Origin: Paenibacillus durus
GTDB taxonomy: Bacteria > Bacillota > Bacilli > Paenibacillales > Paenibacillaceae
DNA length: 64,000 bases
NCBI RefSeq assembly: GCF_000756615.1
Contig: NZ_CP009288.1
Coordinates: 2,294,001-2,358,000, forward strand
Direction of reading: 5' to 3'
Shown here: positions 59,880 to 64,000 of the stretch, piece after piece
How positions within the stretch are numbered: position 1 is the first letter of the stretch
Layout of the letters: every line of letters begins with the position of its first letter
Notes under the pieces: generated by a model
The model's database searches: none
Told to the model about the DNA's origin: nothing
What the model saw: the letters and a program-made list of their open reading frames with translations, nothing else
Position numbers and translations under genes: made by a program

Positions 59880-61820
59880 ATGAATATTATGACCGTGGAG
59901 CATCTTGTCAAAAGCTACGGAGAAAAAGTGCTGTTCCAGGACGCGTCCTTCGGAATGGACGAGCGTGACAAGATCGGCGTCATCGGTGTGAACGGGACGG
60001 GCAAATCGACGCTTCTGCGGATTATTGCCGGACTTGAAAGTCCGGACGAGGGGCAAGTTGCCATCGGCAATGATGTGCGCGTACAGTTTTTGTCGCAGAA
60101 TCCGCCCTATAATCCGGAGTATACCGTGCTTCAGCAGGTGTTCGCCGGAGATAATCCGGAGCTGGCCGTCATGCGGCGGTATATGGAGACAACAGCGCTG
60201 CTTGAAGCCGATCCGGGGAATGCCAAATTGGAAGAAGAGCTGGTCCGCCAAGGTCAGGACATTGATGCCGCAGGGGTCTGGCATTTGGAGAGCGAAGCGA
60301 AAAGCGTGTTGTCCAAGCTCGGGATTCAGCAGTTCGATGCGCGTATGGGGTCGCTCTCCGGCGGACAGCGCAAGCGGGTCGCGCTGGCGGCGGCCCTGAT
60401 TACTCCTTCGGAGCTGCTCATTCTGGACGAGCCTACCAACCATATCGACACGTCCTCGGTCGCCTGGCTGGAGCAGTACTTACAGAAGCGGCGCGGTGCG
60501 CTGCTGATGGTTACTCATGACCGCTACTTTCTGGAGCGGGTAGCGGGTGTTATGCTGGAGCTGGATCAAGGCCGGTTGTTCCGCTATGAAGCGAACTATT
60601 CCCGCTTTCTGGAGCTGAAGGCCGAGCGCGAAGAGCGGGAGGCCGCTTCCGAGCAGAAGCGGCAGAATCTGCTGCGCAGCGAGCTGGCCTGGATCAGGCG
60701 CGGCGCCAAGGCGCGGTCGACGAAGCAGAAGGCGAGAATCGAGCGCTTCGAGAAGCTGAGAGATCAGCAGGGCGTATCCTCCGGCAGCCAGCTGGAGATT
60801 TCAGCCGCCTCGACAAGGCTGGGGCGTAAGATCCTTGAAATTGAGGATCTGGCTATGTCAAGGGGCGGGCGGACGCTCATTAAGGATTTGAGCTACATCG
60901 CCGTCCCGCAGGACCGCGTCGGCGTCGTCGGGCCGAACGGCAGCGGCAAATCGACGCTGCTGAACCTGATTGCCGGCAAGCTTCAGCCAGACAGCGGCGA
61001 AGTCGTGCTTGGACCGACGGTGAAGCTCGGCTATTTCACCCAGGAGCATCAGGATATGGACGACTCGCTGCGGGTGATTGAATACATCAAGGAAGAAGCG
61101 GAAGTTGTCCGGACGGCGGACGGCTCCGCCATTACGGCGGCTCAGATGCTGGAACGCTTCCTGTTCCCGCCAGTGATGCAGTGGACGCCGATCTCGAAGC
61201 TGTCCGGCGGAGAGAAAAGGAGACTGTACCTTCTGCGCGTACTGATGAGCGCTCCCAACGTGCTGCTGCTGGACGAACCGACCAATGATCTGGATATCGG
61301 CACACTTGCGATCTTGGAGGACTATCTGGATGAGTTTCCCGGAGTCGTCTTTACCGTCTCGCATGACCGGTTCTTCCTGGACCGGACGGTGGACAAGATC
61401 ATTGCGTTTGAGGACGGAATGATCCGGGTTCATGTCGGTGATTACAGCGAATACGAAGAGTGGTTGTCTAAGAATGCGCCGGTCCGCGGCTCCGCAGCCG
61501 ACGGGAAGGATGATGCGGAGGCAAAACGCGGCGCAGGCAGCCAGTCTCAGCAAGGAAATACTGGTCAGACTCCGGCCCGGGAAAAGTTGAAATTTTCTTT
61601 TAAGGAACAGCGGGAGTATGAAGAGATTGACAGCCTCGTTGAGCAGGCCGAACAGCATCTAAGTTCCATTGCCGCGCAGATGGAAGCGGCCTTTGCCGAT
61701 TCCGCAAAGCTTCAGCAATTGGTAGAGGAGCAGCGCGCGGCCGAGGCGGAACTGGAGCGGCTGATGGAGCGCTGGACTTATTTGAATGAGCTGGCGGAGA
61801 AAATCGCGAATAAATCGTAA
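59880..61820 (+). CDS. ABC-F ATPase (Uup/YfmR-like)
   Basis: 646 residues. Two ATPase domains: Walker A GVNGTGKST and GPNGSGKST, signatures LSGGQRKRVA and LSGGEKRRLY, Walker B LLILDEPTNHID and LLLDEPTNDLD. Between them is the P-site tRNA interaction linker (rich in Arg/Lys, SELAWIRRGAKARSTKQKARI), then a C-terminal acidic coiled coil with EIDSLVEQAEQHL. No transmembrane part. The layout and coiled-coil tail match the Uup/YfmR group, which relieves ribosome stalling. Uncharacterised as a resistance gene here. Confidence 0.92.
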   Translation: MNIMTVEHLVKSYGEKVLFQDASFGMDERDKIGVIGVNGTGKSTLLRIIAGLESPDEGQVAIGNDVRVQFLSQNPPYNPEYTVLQQVFAGDNPELAVMRRYMETTALLEADPGNAKLEEELVRQGQDIDAAGVWHLESEAKSVLSKLGIQQFDARMGSLSGGQRKRVALAAALITPSELLILDEPTNHIDTSSVAWLEQYLQKRRGALLMVTHDRYFLERVAGVMLELDQGRLFRYEANYSRFLELKAEREEREAASEQKRQNLLRSELAWIRRGAKARSTKQKARIERFEKLRDQQGVSSGSQLEISAASTRLGRKILEIEDLAMSRGGRTLIKDLSYIAVPQDRVGVVGPNGSGKSTLLNLIAGKLQPDSGEVVLGPTVKLGYFTQEHQDMDDSLRVIEYIKEEAEVVRTADGSAITAAQMLERFLFPPVMQWTPISKLSGGEKRRLYLLRVLMSAPNVLLLDEPTNDLDIGTLAILEDYLDEFPGVVFTVSHDRFFLDRTVDKIIAFEDGMIRVHVGDYSEYEEWLSKNAPVRGSAADGKDDAEAKRGAGSQSQQGNTGQTPAREKLKFSFKEQREYEEIDSLVEQAEQHLSSIAAQMEAAFADSAKLQQLVEEQRAAEAELERLMERWTYLNELAEKIANKS

Positions 61821-61847
61821 CCGAAATGAATAGATGGGGTGAGTGCA

Positions 61848-63032
61848 TTGACAAAGTATGATTTTGACCGTGTCCTGAACCGGAGCAATACGCATTCCTA
61901 CAAATGGGACCAAGTCGAAAAGCTGTTTGGGAACAAGGATATTTTACCGCTATGGGTGGCGGATATGGACTTCGAAAGTCCACCGGCTGTGAAAGAGGCG
62001 CTGGTTCGGCGCGCAGAGCTGGGCATTTATGGATATTGCATCCAAAGCGATTCGTACATTGACTCGATCACCGGATGGTTCCGCCGCCGCCACGATTGGG
62101 AGATTTCCAAAGAATGGATTTCGCAATCACCTGGTATCGTGACTACTCTGAGCCTGGCTGTTGATCTGTTCAGCGAACCGGGAGCCGAGGTTATCTTGCA
62201 GTCACCGGTCTACTATCCTTTCTACGATGTTATCAAAATGAACGGCCGCAAAGTGGCCGACAACCCGCTCGTTCTCCGGAACGGACGTTATGAAATGGAC
62301 TATGAGCAGCTGGAAGGGCTGATGAAGGGCGGCGCCAAGCTGCTGCTGCTGTGCAGCCCGCATAATCCCGGTGGCCGGGTGTGGGAGCGCGAGGAGCTGC
62401 TGCGGCTCGGAGAGCTGTGCCTGCAATACGGCGTTACCGTGGTGTCCGACGAAATCCACTGTGATTTGGCGCTTCCGGGATACAAGCATATTCCGTTCGC
62501 CTCGCTGTCCAAGGAACTGTCGGACATTACACTGATGGCGCTGGCTCCTACTAAAACCTTCAATCTGCCGGGTATTCACTCCTCTTTCATCGTGGCATCG
62601 AACCCGGAAATGAAGCATAAATTCGAGACGCGGATCAAAACGCTCAGCCTGCATATGGCCAGCTTTTTCGCCCAGGATGCGGTGGAAGCCGCTTATAACG
62701 AAGGGGATGAGTGGGTTGACGAGCTGATCACTTACATCAACGGCAACATTGACTATGCGGTCTCTTATCTGGCTCAGTATTTGCCGCAAGTCAAGGTTAT
62801 GAAACCTGAGGCAACTTACCTGTTGTGGGTGGACTGCCGGGCGCTGGGTCTAAACGGAGCGGGGCTGAAAAAGCTGATGTACCAAGAAGCCGGCGTTGCC
62901 TTTAATGAAGGTTCCGTGTACGGAAGCGAAGGGGAAGGTTATCTGCGGATCAATATGGCTTGCCCAAGATCTATTTTGCAGGCAGCCTTGGAGCGTTTCA
63001 GCGCCGCTGCGGCGAAAGTTGTTGTAAAGTAA
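61848..63032 (+). CDS. PLP-dependent cystathionine beta-lyase/aminotransferase (MalY/PatB)
   Basis: 394 residues from a TTG at 61848; GGGGTGAG lies at 61836-61843 and overlaps an in-frame GTG at 61839, making the TTG more plausible. The fold type I PLP enzyme has SPVYYPFYDVIKMNGR, CSPHNPGGRVW, VVSDEIHCDL and the PLP lysine in ALAPTKTFNLPGIHSS. It likely cleaves cystathionine to homocysteine, pyruvate and ammonia. A terminator follows. Confidence 0.92.
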   Translation: MTKYDFDRVLNRSNTHSYKWDQVEKLFGNKDILPLWVADMDFESPPAVKEALVRRAELGIYGYCIQSDSYIDSITGWFRRRHDWEISKEWISQSPGIVTTLSLAVDLFSEPGAEVILQSPVYYPFYDVIKMNGRKVADNPLVLRNGRYEMDYEQLEGLMKGGAKLLLLCSPHNPGGRVWEREELLRLGELCLQYGVTVVSDEIHCDLALPGYKHIPFASLSKELSDITLMALAPTKTFNLPGIHSSFIVASNPEMKHKFETRIKTLSLHMASFFAQDAVEAAYNEGDEWVDELITYINGNIDYAVSYLAQYLPQVKVMKPEATYLLWVDCRALGLNGAGLKKLMYQEAGVAFNEGSVYGSEGEGYLRINMACPRSILQAALERFSAAAAKVVVK

Positions 63033-63040
63033 ATAGAGCG

Positions 63041-63080
63041 AAAAAAGCTGGCCCCGGGAAACCGGAGGCCAGCTTTTTTG
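63041..63080. terminator. Bidirectional terminator
   Basis: AAAAAAGCTGGCC (63041-63053) pairs with GGCCAGCTTTTTT; T-tracts on both sides. It separates the lyase from the leftward peptidase. 63081-63200 holds no gene. Confidence 0.85.
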
Positions 63081-63200
63081 AGGATACAATGACAAGACGC
63101 GGCAGCGCGTCTATCCCGTTAGCATACAAGGAGGAAGGGAGGCCAAACGAGCCTCCCTTGTTCATGTCTTTCAGAAGCCGGCCGCAGGCACGAGCGTCTG

Positions 63201-64000
63201 TCAGTTCGCTCCTACATAAGCGGCCAGCAGCTTGGCCGTATTGAATACGGCCTGCTTGTGCGTGCGCTCCATGGAATGGGAAGCGTGAACACCCGGGCCG
63301 ATCAGTGCGGCCCGGATATTGGCGCCTCCCCGAAGCGCTGCGGACGCGTCGGAACCGTATTGCGGATAAATATCGACCGCATGGGGGATTCCGAGATCCT
63401 GAGCCAGCTCGATCAACCGTCCGGTCATCGTATAATCGTACGGGCCGGTGGAATCTTTGGCGCAGATGGATACATCGGTCTCCTTGCAGCTTAAGTCGTC
63501 GCCCAGAACGCCCATATCGACAGCGATCAGTTCGCTGATTTCACCGGGAATCCAGGAGGCTCCGTGTCCGACCTCTTCATAATTGGAGATCAGCAGAGAC
63601 AGGTTGTGTAGCGGCTTCCAGCCTTCGCGCTTGATGCTTTCCAGCAGGCCGAGCAGGGCGGCGACGCTCGCTTTGTCGTCCAGATGGCGCGACTTGATAA
63701 AGCCGCTTGGCGTAATAACGGGACGGGCGTCAAACGAAATGAAATCGCCGACCGCGATGCCCAGCTTCAGCACGTCATCCTTGCCCGATACCAGTTCATC
63801 GATCCGAACCTCCATATTTTCTTCGATTCGCTTGATATCCCGGGCATCGGCGGTATAGGCGTGGGCGGAAGGACGGGTCGACAGGATCGTTCCGGTGTAG
63901 GTCTTTCCGCTGCGTGTATGAATGACACAGTATTCATTCTCAATGCTGTACATCGTGAAGCCGCCGACGGAGGTCAGTCGCAGGGTGCCGTCCGGACGAA
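63201..64000 (-). CDS. M42 family metallopeptidase, C-terminal part (cut by window edge)
   Basis: The leftward frame enters from beyond 64000 (RPDGTLRLTSVGGFTMYSI) and ends at 63201, giving about 265 of a usual 340-360 residues. Metal ligands are in KSRHLDDKASVAALLGL (Asp), ISNYEEVGHGAS (Glu-Glu), LIAVDMGVLG and the final GVHASHSMERTH. YPQYGSDASAALRGGANIRAALI is typical. M42 enzymes are dodecameric aminopeptidases with two metal ions. The start codon is outside. Confidence 0.92.
   Translation of the reverse strand, partial: RPDGTLRLTSVGGFTMYSIENEYCVIHTRSGKTYTGTILSTRPSAHAYTADARDIKRIEENMEVRIDELVSGKDDVLKLGIAVGDFISFDARPVITPSGFIKSRHLDDKASVAALLGLLESIKREGWKPLHNLSLLISNYEEVGHGASWIPGEISELIAVDMGVLGDDLSCKETDVSICAKDSTGPYDYTMTGRLIELAQDLGIPHAVDIYPQYGSDASAALRGGANIRAALIGPGVHASHSMERTHKQAVFNTAKLLAAYVGAN

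Noticed and set aside
1..64000. CRISPR array, prophage or classical defence island
   Set aside because: No regularly spaced repeats, phage structural genes or restriction/Cas genes were found; the only RNA-guided component is the IS-encoded TnpB.

Overview
The window reads as one continuous piece of a low-to-mid GC Gram-positive (Firmicutes) chromosome, most likely Paenibacillus or a close relative. Supporting signs are strong AGGAGG-type ribosome sites, frequent GTG and TTG starts, Firmicutes-type families (HelD, YtxH, YkvA, DUF1450, the hemE-hemH-hemY block, RacE/MurI, a Zur box of the Bacillus type) and small structured intergenic repeats that resemble dispersed repeats of Paenibacillus genomes. 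The genus is an inference; no rRNA or other taxonomic marker is present.

Left part (1-12.6 kb) is accessory and partly eroded. It holds an MFS pump with a divergent TetR regulator and three operator copies, HelD, a decayed tRNA-Ala(GGC)-like relic with its own terminator, a nuclease-fold/winged-helix gene behind an attenuator-like leader, a frameshifted gene, a two-domain GNAT protein and a complete-looking IS200/IS605 element (tnpA, tnpB, structured ends). A broken VOC gene, a second tRNA-Ala-like relic, a LysR/tautomerase/carboxymuconolactone-decarboxylase unit and a MarR-controlled saccharopine-dehydrogenase-like gene follow.

The 12.6-23 kb part contains a YdfH/YdfI-like two-component system and its likely target, an MMPL/RND transporter, with GCCC-N4-GTAC sites before both units and a ruined SnoaL-like gene between them. 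Two DJ-1/PfpI proteins follow. A leftward GH97 glycosidase, aldo/keto reductase and family 2 glycosyltransferase come next.

The 23-30 kb part is a potassium-uptake block: a previously unlisted 35-residue membrane ORF translationally coupled to kdpF, then kdpA, kdpB, kdpC, then an unusual KdpD-derived protein with two complete KdpD-N plus USP modules in tandem and no histidine kinase. No kdpE is present.

The 30-44 kb part has GNAT and alpha/beta hydrolase genes (one broken, one apparently lacking its catalytic histidine), a large PAS-rich hybrid sensor kinase, and a zinc-homeostasis locus: a Zur box lies between a YciC/ZagA-type GTPase and a divergent CobW-permease-TIGR03943 operon. Methyltransferase, double-HTH, Dabb, DUF86, SufR-like and YtxH genes follow.

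The 44-64 kb part is mostly housekeeping: glutamate racemase, LysM-M14 peptidase, small conserved proteins, an aldo/keto reductase, an RlmL/YpsC-type methyltransferase, an O-methyltransferase, an MFS pump, the coproporphyrin-branch haem operon hemE-hemH-hemY, a CapA-like protein, a phosphodiesterase, an FAH-family protein, DUF92, an ABC-F ATPase, a MalY/PatB lyase and an M42 peptidase cut by the right edge. No rRNA, CRISPR array or prophage is seen.
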